Positions 22,101 to 32,900 of a stretch of 64,000 nucleotides of DNA are shown here, piece by piece. Each line of letters opens with the position of its first letter. Position 1 is the stretch's first letter. Under the pieces are notes generated by a model. That model did no database searches, had not been told where the DNA came from, and saw only the letters and a list, made by a program, of their open reading frames with translations. This stretch comes from Phytophthora quininea (lineage: Eukaryota > Oomycota > Peronosporomycetes > Peronosporales > Peronosporaceae): NCBI GenBank assembly GCA_011947345.1, contig JAAVTG010000586.1:310001-374000 (forward strand), given 5' to 3'. The position numbers and the translations under genes were made by a program.

Positions 22101-25100
22101 TGATGACTCTGACCACCAGCAACAAAATGTCTGTCCCTATTAGTGCGATGTTTGGGGAGGAAAAAGACTCGATTGTCGTGAAAGTTGAAGGCTGCAAGCC
22201 TACTGTGGTGGCGGATTTGAACAAGCTGGCAGCTGGATCTACCATATTGACACTGGAGTCAGAAGACAGCGAAGGTCTTGGCTACTGTTTGTATGTGAAT
22301 ATTACCTCTCACATGCGGAAAGTGTACAGGGAAGAGCACCAAGGAATGATAACGCGGGGCAACACAACCCAGGACGGCGAGCTGCAGACGTACGCGACGA
22401 AGTACCAGATCTCTCTGCACTCGTGTTTAATGTTTGAGAATACGCTTCCGATCCGAGTACAATACAAAATCGTGGCCAGCGGTATGACCGAACACATCGT
22501 ACGAACGGGCACGCTCTCCCCTGGAGAAGAAGTGCCAATCCACGACTTTCAGCTGGACGCGCGCTTGATGTTGCGACTTCCAGAGATGGATTCGATTTGG
22601 AGTCGCCCAATCTCTCTTGGCGACTGCATCTATCGAGAGGGGATGGACAAAGCCATTAAGGCGATGCTGGGGGCAAATGGATCTTGGGATCCAGTGGTGG
22701 AGTTCCTTCCATCCCCTCAGAGTCCTGGCATTTCGTTCAAGGAGGGCGATATTGCTTCGAACAAAGTTACTACCCGTCTCGATTACACTGCAGCAGACGA
22801 TGGAAGTCCACGAATCGTACTGTTCTGCTCGCTCTGGGTATACAACCAGTCCCACGTCCAGACGTTGTTATTCCGGTGCGCTGATAATCCTGATGCAGAC
22901 GCACTAGTTGTTCCTCAGCTGGTTCCCCAACGACCTGTGCCACGACTGATGGATTGCCCCGGCCAAGCCTTTGAGATTGGGACCATTATCGACACGGAAG
23001 TTTCACGGTGGTCTGACAAAATCCACTCGACGGTGGTGGGCGTGCAAGAACCTATTAGCCTGAAATTTGGCAGCAAACTCGGCCCGAGGTCACGGAACGA
23101 GTTGGGGATATCGATCCAGCGACCACTGGGCCAATTCCACCGCACCACGCAAGTGATCGTCACTTCTCATTTCGTGTTTGTCAATAAGACGCAGGCTGCC
23201 TTCAAGGTCTCTCAGTACATGAAGACCAACGACCGGATTGTGGAACTGCCTGCCATGACGAGCAAAGGCCTCCCGTCCACGCATCACTTCGATTTTGACG
23301 CGTCCACTAGCGTGTCGAACCGCCGAGTTTACATCCGAATGGACCACCATGGGGCCGAGTGGAGTGGACCGTTTGCTGTTGACGAGGAAAACGAGTTTTC
23401 TCTGAAATTGAATGGCTCGGTAGTGGATGGGTGGAAGGACACCAGTGGTAGCGGGTTCGAGCACGAAGGATACAGGCGCAGCGTTTCCTCAATGCTTCGC
23501 GTGAAGATTCGGATTAGCAACATGGGTCCGAGCATGGTGGTGACGCTGCTGCGCGACGATCCCCCAATGTATATGATCCTCAATGAATCAAGCTCGGATG
23601 TTTTCGTCAGCCAGGTACAGTCCTCCGACGAGCAAGTGGTAGTCCGAAGCGGGGAATTTATTCCGTTTGCTTGGATGAAACCTGACGGACCTTGGTAAGT
23701 TGTGTCTTGAAGATATATTGTGGCTCAATATGCTAATCAATGAGATTTGATCTGTTCTATAGGAGAGTCGCTTGTCGGACTGGAAGTGTTGTGGGCCGCC
23801 ACGAGATGATATCACGGAATTACGGTGTGTATGATTTTGCAAACTTAGATCGCGAGCGAAACATCGACGCTCTCCGCTACCGGATGTTCGGCAGCAAGGC
23901 GAAAAGTGTGACGGGAGACATCGTGGTCGATCGGGCTTCAAGGGTGCTAGTATTCCGTGATCACAATCCAGACACTCCGCCGAGCTACATCTTGGAAGTC
24001 AAGATCATTGCAGCACGCCTCCGCAACGAGTTTTCTCTAAAGCCAGACTCTACAGCTGAGGTCACTGCAGAGACCGACAACCACGGGGTAAGCAAGTGAT
24101 TTTGTACGGACTGATATCACAAAGGTGCTGACAAATAACGTCGATACGCAGGCCAAAGCAACGGAATCCAAAGAGTTGAAGACGGCACACGTCTATCGAT
24201 TCGACTCCGACCTTGAATTCGCATGCGATTCGCGGCCCAAGAAGCTAACGTTGAATTTCTACGAGAGTCGCGTGGATCAAGATAGGAATGACATGAACTC
24301 GTCTTCTGTTGAGATTGACGACGACAGTTATTTCAACAGCAATCGGCGAATAGGGATGAGTTCTCGCGAACTTGCCGACATGGAGGGATCGGGAAGTCCG
24401 GGGAAGACACAACGTCGTTTGAAATGATGCACACTCCTCCAGCATCTTCACCGGTGCGTAGGTGCCGCCCATTGTCAGGGAATGTTTCGTCGGACAGCGC
24501 GTTTACATTGCCTCGGAATCAAGGCTTTTACCGCAACGATAGCGATATGTCCTATCTGGATGGACCGCTCCTGCTTAGTGACATCGAGCGTGTGAGTGAC
24601 TCTTACGCTACTTCGGACCAGTCGGTTGAAGACGCAGAGCGTAACAAAGACCACGAATACGGAGCTGCTGGCACTGTCGAAATCAAAATCCCCAAGAAAG
24701 CGTGGACTCGGCTTGGTGTCGGAGCGAAACGTTCCATTGCGTTGTCTTACAACACGGCAGAGCAAGCTCGACGGTCGCTCGGGCGAGTCGAAGGACACTG
24801 GTGGGAAATGCGAGAACCAGAAACGGGAGATCTTGTCGGTGAAGTGCTCGTGGCCTTGAAATTTCGTACGTCAGTACGCGAGCACATTCAGCCGACAGGT
24901 ATCTTCAACACGAGTGTGATTATCCCAAGCATTGGGCTGTCGTTCCTCCACAATGCCAACTCCAACATGGTCGAAGTCGCGTACTTGTCGATGCAACGCC
25001 TTGGGTTGCTGTATTCTTGTGCGGGTGGCAGCAGTGAGGTGGTGTTTTCGTTGGGGAACGTGCAAATGGACAATCAGATGGAGCGCGAGGTGGTGCTGGG

Positions 25101-26385
25101 GCCCAAAGTGCACCGGGTGAAGGAAGGTGTGTCGGTTCGGCTCCGCGATCGCTGGCGGAGCTTCATGAACTATCGCTACCGTGGCATCTTTGAAGAGCTC
25201 GAGACGACGGACGTGAGTGTGATCCAGTTCCGCATGCTGTGGAATTCGAGCTGCCATGCCGGTGAGTTCACCCACTACGAACTGATTGAGCTCATTATGC
25301 AGGAGCTGGAAGTGTCGACAGACGAGAAGTTTGTGGTGAATCTCATCAGTGTTTTCCAAGGTCTGGAAGGGCTGACCAGTCAACACACGTTCGAGGAGAT
25401 TGTCAACACTCAGTTGGACTATGCTGGAGGGTTTAATAGTACAGCGTTGATTCCTGCCGCTGGGGTTGATGAGAAGAGCAGCGTAGGCAACGGAGCTCAT
25501 GTTGGCGCCGCTGTGACCGCTGCTGGGTCCGAAGCCAGCGGCGTGTACATCGAGGAGCTTTCTATCGAGGCCGTTCGGATCACGTTTACGATGGAACTAC
25601 ACGGCGGAAGGTACATTAAGACGCTGGGTCCTTCAGGTCGACGGCTTGCTGTGTATCTCCCCGAGTCTAACGTCAAGGATTTCCGTCTGTACTTGACCAA
25701 ATTGTCGTTTTCCCATCTGTACGAGCCCCAGGCGAGTGTGGTGGAGAAGGTGACGCGACGATACCAACAGCAAGCTGTCATCCTCGTCCTCAGTGGTCTA
25801 CACACCGTGTCGGTGTATGCGAATCCGTTCCGCATTGTTTACCGATTAGGTCACGGCGTCGTCGAGCTCGTGCGTCTTCCAGCTCGTGGGTTGGCCTCGG
25901 GTAGTCCGCTAGAGCTCATCAGTGGCGCTTATTTGGGCGTGCGATCACTGGCCATGAACACGATCAGCGCTAGTTACGAGATCGTGGCCGGTGCTACTGG
26001 CATTTTGGGGGCTGTGCTCACTCCTTTTGTGCCTGAAAGTCGGCGGAAAGCTTTTGAAGAGGATCTGGTGGCGTTCCAGCGTGCTGTGATTGAGGAAGTG
26101 GACGCTTTCGATGCCGCAGAGGAGCGGACGATGACGAAGGTCATTGTCAGGAAGCCGCGCGAATTCGACCCGTCAGGTGTGGGCCTCCTGACAGTGTATG
26201 GTCCTGGATCGGTGCCGTTGGAAGAGCAAGAACGGATCGACCACAAGGCGGTGGTGCTGATTCAGATGTGGTGGCGGCGGCGTCGTCGAGCTGCGTTGCT
26301 GTTGGCAGCGGCTCGACGACTTCGACCTGTGCCCGACGAGATGGACCGAGTGTTTGGCAGGTCTGGGCAGTGCATCGTCCAGTGA
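16173..26385 (+). CDS. VPS13: VPS13-family bridge-like lipid transfer protein with PDZ-like, IQ and PH insertions
   Basis: Giant gene coding about 3,350 residues. The N-terminus (MLEGALKSWIVYFLGQYV) is the chorein domain that opens the lipid channel at membrane contacts. In order I see: channel-forming beta segments; a PDZ-like module near 17570-17820 (PTGLFFDVLPSGDV ... KPGLLLVKVDDKPL); an IQ motif near 18640-18690 (AIVVMQRFIRGAIVRKRK); a PH-like domain about 18720-19070 (GWLYTRDD ... LRKWKDSIERS); the adaptor-binding region about 22030-23690; and the ATG2/VPS13 C-terminal region about 25550-26150 with amphipathic helices, closed by a second IQ-like helix (IQMWWRRRRRAALLL). Introns: 23695-23762 and 24088-24151. 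Single-base losses break the frame near 17050, 19575, between 20319 and 20448, between 20860 and 20918, 21072, 21940, 21998 and 24400. ATG chosen at 16173; the upstream GTG at 16152 is unlikely. Confidence 0.85.
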
Positions 26386-26693
26386 TGGCCCAACGCTGCG
26401 CTGGTGTATAGTAAATGGTGTAGACGAAGACTGCAGCGAGCAAGAGGCCAGCATTTTTGGTATTTATTATCGACACAAATCAAAGCAGGAATTGTGTGTA
26501 CAGTCTAGTTGCAGCCAACTTCAACGTCGTTCTCGTGATGCCTTCAACCACTCATCGAGGCAAACCTTCACGCGAACTCGTATGGCTTTGGTTGAAGCAG
26601 GCACCGCGTGTTGTTAGACACTCGTTACTGGTGTGTGTCTTTCGACCGTTTTGCTGCACTTTCGAATCGGCGAGATACCCCACAGGTCCTTCG
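26386..26693. other. Spacer between VPS13 and the Mpv17 array
   Basis: VPS13 3' UTR and promoter of the first Mpv17 gene. The downstream frame is open back to 26457 but has no Mpv17 homology before the ATG at 26694. Confidence 0.4.
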
Positions 26694-27302
26694 ATGCGAG
26701 GCTTCCGACTCCAGTACGACAAGTGGCTGCGGGAATCGCCGCTGGTGACGAAAGGCATCACGTCGGCGGTTCTCTTCGGCATCGGGGACCGGATCGCCCA
26801 GCGGATCGAAACGGACAAGAACGACGACTCGGACCGTCATGGTCTCCACCGGACGGCTCGGATGATGGTGTGGGGCGGACTTCTGTTCGCCCCGATCGGC
26901 CACACATGGTACAACTTCCTGGAGAAGGCGGTTCGGGGCAAGACCACCGCTGCGGTGGTGAAGAAGATTGCTGCGGATCAGTTGATCTTCTCGCCGCCGT
27001 TGTCATTGGCATTCTTCACGTACGCAGGGTGTTCCGAAGGCAAGTCGCTACGTGGCTCAGTGGAGACTGCAGTGGCCAAAGTGCCGCCGACAATGGCAGT
27101 GAACTGGACCGTGTGGCCGCTTGTTCACGTGTGCACGTTCGGCTTTGTGCCGCTGCAGTATCGGATTCTCTTCATCAACGTCGTCAACATTGGCTGGTCG
27201 GCGTTCCTGTCACGCATGGCGAGTAAGAACAACGACAACACCAATCCAGTCGAGGACTTTATGCAGTGCATCGAAGAAGCCGAAGAGACCGCAGCAGCAT
27301 AA
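26694..27302 (+). CDS. Mpv17/PMP22 family membrane protein, array gene 1
   Basis: 202 residues, the normal family size. Starts MRGFRLQYDKWLRESPLVTK, the family N-terminus, followed by GIGDRIAQRIE, RMMVWGGLLFAPIGHTWYNFLE and the C-terminal signature PLQYRILFINVVNIGWSAFLS. Four hydrophobic segments. Mpv17/PXMP2/Sym1 proteins sit in the inner mitochondrial or peroxisomal membrane and form or regulate small-solute channels; which organelle applies here cannot be told from sequence. The frame is intact. First of six paralogues within 11 kb. Confidence 0.88.
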   Translation: MRGFRLQYDKWLRESPLVTKGITSAVLFGIGDRIAQRIETDKNDDSDRHGLHRTARMMVWGGLLFAPIGHTWYNFLEKAVRGKTTAAVVKKIAADQLIFSPPLSLAFFTYAGCSEGKSLRGSVETAVAKVPPTMAVNWTVWPLVHVCTFGFVPLQYRILFINVVNIGWSAFLSRMASKNNDNTNPVEDFMQCIEEAEETAAA

Positions 27303-27481
27303 AGCTAACCCAAATGACGGCGATCGCTAATTTAACTGCCCAGCTCAGAGCGTCTTATTAGTTAGGAACGGCGGCATTTATCTTGGTCTTGCTGGATAAC
27401 GAGGCAGCATCGCTATCGACGTTGGTTCAACTGTTCAATCAGTTGTGAATTTACCTTCACGGTCAACAGCTTCGCTGAGGA

Positions 27482-28057
27482 ATGCGTCGATTTGGACAGT
27501 TCTACAACCACTGGCTGACTGAGGCTCCGCTGTTGACCAAGGTATTGACGGCTGGGACTCTCACTGGTGTTGGAGACCGCATCGCTCAGCGACTCGACCC
27601 AGTTCAAGACGACGAAGTTGATCACTCTTCAGTGGTGAGTTCCAGCACTGCTCGCACGCTGCGCATGATGGTCTGGGGAGGTCTGTTCGTGGCTCCGATC
27701 ACGCACACGTGGCTCTACCTCATCGAGAGAGCGGTCCCAGGCACCGGTCGAGTGGTGGTGGCCAAGAAGGTCGTGGCAGACATGGTGATCATGTCCCCAG
27801 CCATGTCGTTGGGTTTCTTTACAGCGACAAATCGGATGGAAGGCGCGTCGCTGAGCGCTTCTTTCGAGACGGCAAAGTCAAAGTTACTCCCGACGCTGTC
27901 TGTGAGCTACCGAGTGTGGCCCTTTGCCAACGCCATTTCGTTCGCGGTGGTGCCTATACAGTACCGACTGCTGTTCGCGAACTGCGTGGGCATGGGGTGG
28001 TCTGTGTTCCTGTCGAATATGGCAAACAAACCGGCGCCAGGAGAAGGAGATAACTAG
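27482..28057 (+). CDS. Mpv17/PMP22 family membrane protein, array gene 2
   Basis: 191 residues, intact. MRRFGQFYNHWLTEAPLLTK opens it, GVGDRIAQRLD follows, then LRMMVWGGLFVAPITHTWLYLIE and PIQYRLLFANCVGMGWSVFLS. Same orientation as gene 1 and 179 bp downstream of it. A diverged paralogue rather than a recent copy. Confidence 0.88.
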   Translation: MRRFGQFYNHWLTEAPLLTKVLTAGTLTGVGDRIAQRLDPVQDDEVDHSSVVSSSTARTLRMMVWGGLFVAPITHTWLYLIERAVPGTGRVVVAKKVVADMVIMSPAMSLGFFTATNRMEGASLSASFETAKSKLLPTLSVSYRVWPFANAISFAVVPIQYRLLFANCVGMGWSVFLSNMANKPAPGEGDN

Positions 28058-28095
28058 CAGCAATTATGATAAGAGTCGAAGCTCACACTTCATTA

Positions 28096-28772
28096 TTATT
28101 CAGCTTTGATTCCCTTCCTAATGGTGCTTGGTGGTGGTGATGTGTTCGTCTTCCAAGGTGTTGGCATCTTGGGCGGACCGTGACTTGCCATCTCGGAGAG
28201 GAAGGTCGACCACACCAGACTCACGCAGTGGGTAAGAGGAGTCCGGTAGTGCAGCGGCACCACCCCAAAGATGACGGCGTTGGCTGCAGGCCAGAGCATG
28301 TAGTCTGCCAACAACGTCGGCGGTAGTTTCTTCTTGGCCACCTCGAACGATTCACCGACGGGCGAACCCTCCATGGTCTTGGTGACTGTGAAGAACGCTA
28401 GCGACGTGCCGGGGGCGATGATCATCATATCGGCTGCGACCTTCTTGGCCACCACCGCTTTGCCAGTACCCGGGAGCACCCTCTCGATGAGGTGGAACCA
28501 GTTGTGCATGATCGGAGCGGCGAAGAGTCCGCCCCACACCATCATGCGTAGCGTCCGCGCTGTGCTGGCACTAACCAGACCGGAGTCGTCGTCGGGTTTT
28601 GCATCGTGCGGTGGCAGCTCCCCCAGATCTCCTCTTCGATGTGACTGTGCCTTGTCTCCAGTCGTTGCGCGATGCGGTCGCCCGTACCGAAGAGTGTGGC
28701 AGCCGTCACCATCTTGGTCAGCAGCGGGGCCTCATGCAGCCAGAAGTGGTAGAGCTCGCCGATACGTCGCAT
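28096..28772 (-). CDS. Mpv17/PMP22 family membrane protein, array gene 3 (one frame break)
   Basis: The only array member on the minus strand, tail to tail with gene 2 (38 bp apart). N-terminal part MRRIGELYHFWLHEAPLLTK and GTGDRIAQRLE; C-terminal part RMMVWGGLFAAPIMHNWFHLIE, then PLHYRTPLTHCVSLVWSTFLSEM. A one-base loss near 28592 (CCGACGACG context) separates the two frames. The last signature has unusual THCVSLVW in place of FINCVN. Confidence 0.84.
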
Positions 28773-29618
28773 TGGGAAGTGTTGTAGCAGTCTAGCAGGG
28801 CCAGGAGAGCTGACGCTTGGCTAATGCGCGTGAGCCAACCACCACCAGCTCGACCGCGACGTGGGGGATTTGAGGCGAGGACGGTTGATGCAGAAGTGAT
28901 GCGGGAAACGGTCGAAGACGCTGAAGATCGGCAACAGAGAAACTCGTCGGGGGCAAGCTGTGGGCGGTCTTCATGCCCAGCAACACGTCGCAGGAGACGC
29001 TCAGGGCGCTGAGAAGGTTGTAAGCAGCCTTTGAACTTGCTGGATATGCTGGATAGAAACCTACTCATAGGTTGCTGCCTGTAGGGGGCCTCTGGAGGCC
29101 GCTGCTGCTGCGTCTTGACGCTCTCCATGTATGCAGGAGGGCAGCAACAGGAGAGATCGGAGTGAGGGGCTATCTCCGTGTACTTGTGCAGATCGTTCTT
29201 CCGGAGCGTGTGTGTGTGGTTGGCTACTGTGTGTTCCCGCTGAACATTGCGTCGCTAGGTAGCGAAGCAGTCTTCTCACGCTTCCTGTTGCGCATGGTAG
29301 TCTTCATTTAGTCGGCATGAGGTGCGTCCGACGTCCATGCAAACACCAAGAGCACGGAAGGTGAACGAATGGGCGACGCATTTGCAGTGGGCTGCAGTGG
29401 CCGGCGGTGAATATGCTTTTCTTTGGCTGCACCCGCTCACGCCCTGCGCGAGCCTCGTGAGGTCGATCAGCCACGAGCCATCAACTTGCTGCTGCCCATT
29501 GAGAATGCGTCGGGCCTTCTTGCACATCACTTGTGGAGCTTTGCGTCTCGTCGGATGTCCAAGGTGGACCGCGCCCCATTTAACAATCTTCTCGCGGCAG
29601 CTCAACCAGAAGGACCCA
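28773..29618. other. Intergenic spacer inside the Mpv17 array
   Basis: 846 bp between divergent genes 3 and 4. Several overlapping open frames occur on both strands, none with conserved content. The last ~40 bp before 29619 (AATCTTCTCGCGGCAGC) match the leader of gene 5, marking genes 4 and 5 as recent tandem duplicates including their 5' ends. Confidence 0.4.
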
Positions 29619-29762
29619 ATGCGCAGCTTCCGACTGGTATACGACGAGTGGCTGCATCGCCGTCCACTGCTGACCAAGATGGTAACTTCATCCGTGCTAT
29701 TTGGCATTGGAGATCGTCTCTCGCAGAGGGTCGAGAAGCTCAGCAAAGCGGACGAGGAGATG

Positions 29763-29767
29763 ATAGG
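29763..29767. repeat. Target-site duplication ATAGG, left copy
   Basis: ATAGG flanks the element on both sides (29763-29767 and 35216-35220), the 5-bp duplication typical of Ty3/Gypsy integrases. Confidence 0.93.
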
Positions 29768-29994
29768 TGTCTTGCCTTCAGTTGTGCTTGCCTTGAGTCT
29801 TGGTCTAGCAGTGAGTGCTAGGAGGCGAATTTGAGACTGAGATTGAATGAGTTAGTGTAAGTTGTGCTTCCTGCCTTACGCTAGCTACTGTGCACTTGAA
29901 AATTTCAAGCGTGCAACCGATAGTGGCGATCGCGGACGGGCGCTCGCAACTGAGGACGGGCGCTAGGTCGACTGCAACGGACGTCGCCGTCACA
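29768..29994 (-). repeat. 3' LTR (relative to element transcription)
   Basis: 227 bp. On the plus strand it begins TGTCTTGCC and ends CCGTCACA, that is TG..CA termini. By eye it is identical to the other LTR at 34989-35215. It contains a near-palindrome at 29891-29915 and two copies of GGACGGGCGCT (29934-29944 and 29954-29964). Confidence 0.95.
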
Positions 29995-32900
29995 CTTCCT
30001 CCCTTAGAAGGGCTGTAGCGCGTGTAGCTGGAAGCGTGTCAATGTATTGACGAATGAGCTCAGTGACTTGGGTCAGATTGCTGAGCGGTTCCCAGGACGA
30101 ACCGAGGGACGTGTCGAGCCATCGAACTTTGAATTGACGAACGCCCTTGTGTCGACGATGCTTTACAATCGAGTGGACCAAGTGACCTTCGCTTCCATCC
30201 GCCGTCAACACCTCGCGCAAACGCGTAATTCTGGATGGGTCATCGTCGTGCTGGTAAAGTCGGAGTCGAGATACATGATACTCCGGGTGTAGACGCAGAC
30301 CTGGCGGTAACGCGAGCTTGTACGTGTCGGGTCCGGTGATGGCGACGATGCGGTACGGACCAATAAATCGTGGCGCGAATTTTCGCTTGCCATCAGTACC
30401 AAGGTGGGCGAGATCGAGGTCCCGCGTATTCAGAAGCACCTGGTCGTCAATCTTAAACGAGAGTTGCGGCCGGTTCCGATCGTAGGCTGTGTGCCAGCGA
30501 GCTTGCGCAGCAGCCATCGCGTCCTGGGCTTCAGCTAATATTGCTTGTTGGTGCGTGACGAACTTCGACGCGCGAGTAGGCCGCGAAGTTGGTACTGCAC
30601 AATCCGACGCAGCCCGTGGTTGGTATCCAAGGTCAGCCATGAATGGCGACATGCCGATGGTACTGTGAACTCGGGAGTTGTATGCGAACTCGCACAATGG
30701 CAGCAGGGTATCCCAGTCGTCATGATGCGGAGCCACGAAGTGGCGAATATATTCGTTGACAAACTTGATCGTAACTTCCGACTGGCCGTCAGTGGAAGGG
30801 CGAAAAGCAGTGCTGAGGTTCAATCGGGTTCCTTGTAGCTGCATAATATGCTTCCACAGCGCGGATGTAAACTTTGTGTCCCGATCGGACACGATAGTCT
30901 GCGGCAATCCATGGAGACGTTGGTAAAAATCGCAAAGAGCGTAGCAGTGTCCGCTGCCGATGCATCAGTCCGAGTTGCGACGAAGTGACCCCGTTTGGTG
31001 AGGCGGTCGACGATGACCAGGACAGCATCATGCCCAGAAACCGTAAGTGGAAGCTGCGTCATGAAGTCGAGGCTAATGTCTGCCCAGCGTTGTGCTGGGA
31101 TTTCCAGTGGATGCAGTAGACCAGCCGGCTTCCCGCGCACGTATTTGTGCCGCTGGCATAGTTCACATGATGATACGTACTTTTGGACGGATTCAGCCAT
31201 TCCGCGCCAGTAGTATTTGTCGAGCAGGAAAAGAATCGTCTTCGCCTGGCCCGGGTGGCCACGAGCGGGTGCGTCGTGTTCCTCGAACAGAATACAATTT
31301 CGTAGTTCGGCTACATCCGGCACGCATACTCGGCGAGGTGTGTCTGGACGCACTTGAAAAAATAAAACACCGTCCTCCAGTGTGAAGCGGCGAAGCCGAC
31401 GCGAGCCCGTGTCGTTATCGTTGGTCAGATCTCGCAGAATAGGACCAAAAATTGGATCCTTCGCGTAGTTTCGTCGGCACTGGTCGAGTATATCGATCGA
31501 GAGAGCAATCTGCTGTGCGAACACGCTTTCCTCATCCAGGTTACCATCTGGGGAAATTAATTGGGTGAGGAGTTCGGAAAGGCTGATCGCCCGACTGGTG
31601 CCGTCAGACCAGTCTGGGCGCCTTGACATCGAGTCTGCGATCACGTTTGTCTCGCCGGCGACCCACTTGAACATTGGCTGGAACAATGCGAGCTCATTAA
31701 GCCATCGTGCTAGTCTTTGAGAGCATGTTTGCTGTTGAAGTAGCGACTCGATCGTCCTGTGATCGGTGTTGAGATAGAAGGGCTTATCCAGCAGATACAC
31801 TTTCCAGGTTCTCATCGCATGCAGAGCAGCGAGTAATTCCTTCCCCGGGTAGGATAGACGAGTTCCGCTCGCGACAGTTTACGTCCCCCAAAAGCAATTA
31901 TTTTCTCGGCTCCACTTGCGTCGTACTGAAACAGATACCCTCCGATAGCAAAATCGGAGGCATCGACGCTAACGTAAAATGGCTTCTCGAAGTCAGCATG
32001 AGCGAGCGTCGGCGTCGATGAAAGCTTCTTCTTGAGGTCATCAAACGCAGTTCTCTGTTCGGGAGAGAAGGTAATCGGGTCTTTCGGACGCTTGCCTTTA
32101 ACAAGCTCTGTTAAGACAGCAACCCGGTCAGCAAAGCCACTGCAAAACCGACTGACGTAGACACACGTTCCGATGAACGCCTGTAGCTCGCGCTTCGTCT
32201 TTGGGAGCGGCCATTCTTGAATTGTTACCACTTTAGCCGGATCCATGCGTATTCCATTCACCCCAATAATGTCACCGAGACATGGTATTTCCTTGGCGCA
32301 AAACACGCATTTCTCGAGCTTCACGAATAATTGTTGTTCAGCACATCGAGCCAACACTTTACGCAGCGCGGATAAGTGCTCCTCGACTGAGTCAGTCGAA
32401 GTGAAGACGAAGAGGTCGTCAAAGTAGGTTTGGCAGGAAGAGGCGTAGTCCTTGAAGATGGATTGGACGAGCCGGTTAAAGCACGATGGGCTGCTCGAAA
32501 TGCCCATCGGCGTCACCAGATATTCAAATAGTCCGTCAGGCGTCGCAAACGCCGTGTACGGTATAGATTCTTCTCGTAGTTTCACTTGGAAGAAGCCCCA
32601 TAACAAATCTAGTGCGGAAAACATGCGCCCTCGCCCCATTGCGCGTAGAATCTCATCTTTGCGGGGAATAGGATTCGCAGGAACGCGTATTTTCGCATTG
32701 AGACCGCGATAGTCATGTACTATCCGCCATTCGCCGCTCGATTTCCTGACGCACAAGGTCGGAGCGCAATATGGTGATGAGGACGGACGTATAAGTTTTG
32801 CCTTCAGCATTTCGCGAGTCCATTGTACAATGGCTTCACGCTGATCTTTAGATAGTGGGAACTGCTTGCGATGGACAGGATTCGCATCAGAGACGTCAAT

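Noticed and set aside
28718..29128. 136-codon minus-strand open frame upstream of Mpv17 gene 3
   Set aside because: Overlaps the start of the real gene in another frame, no signal peptide, domain or RxLR motif.
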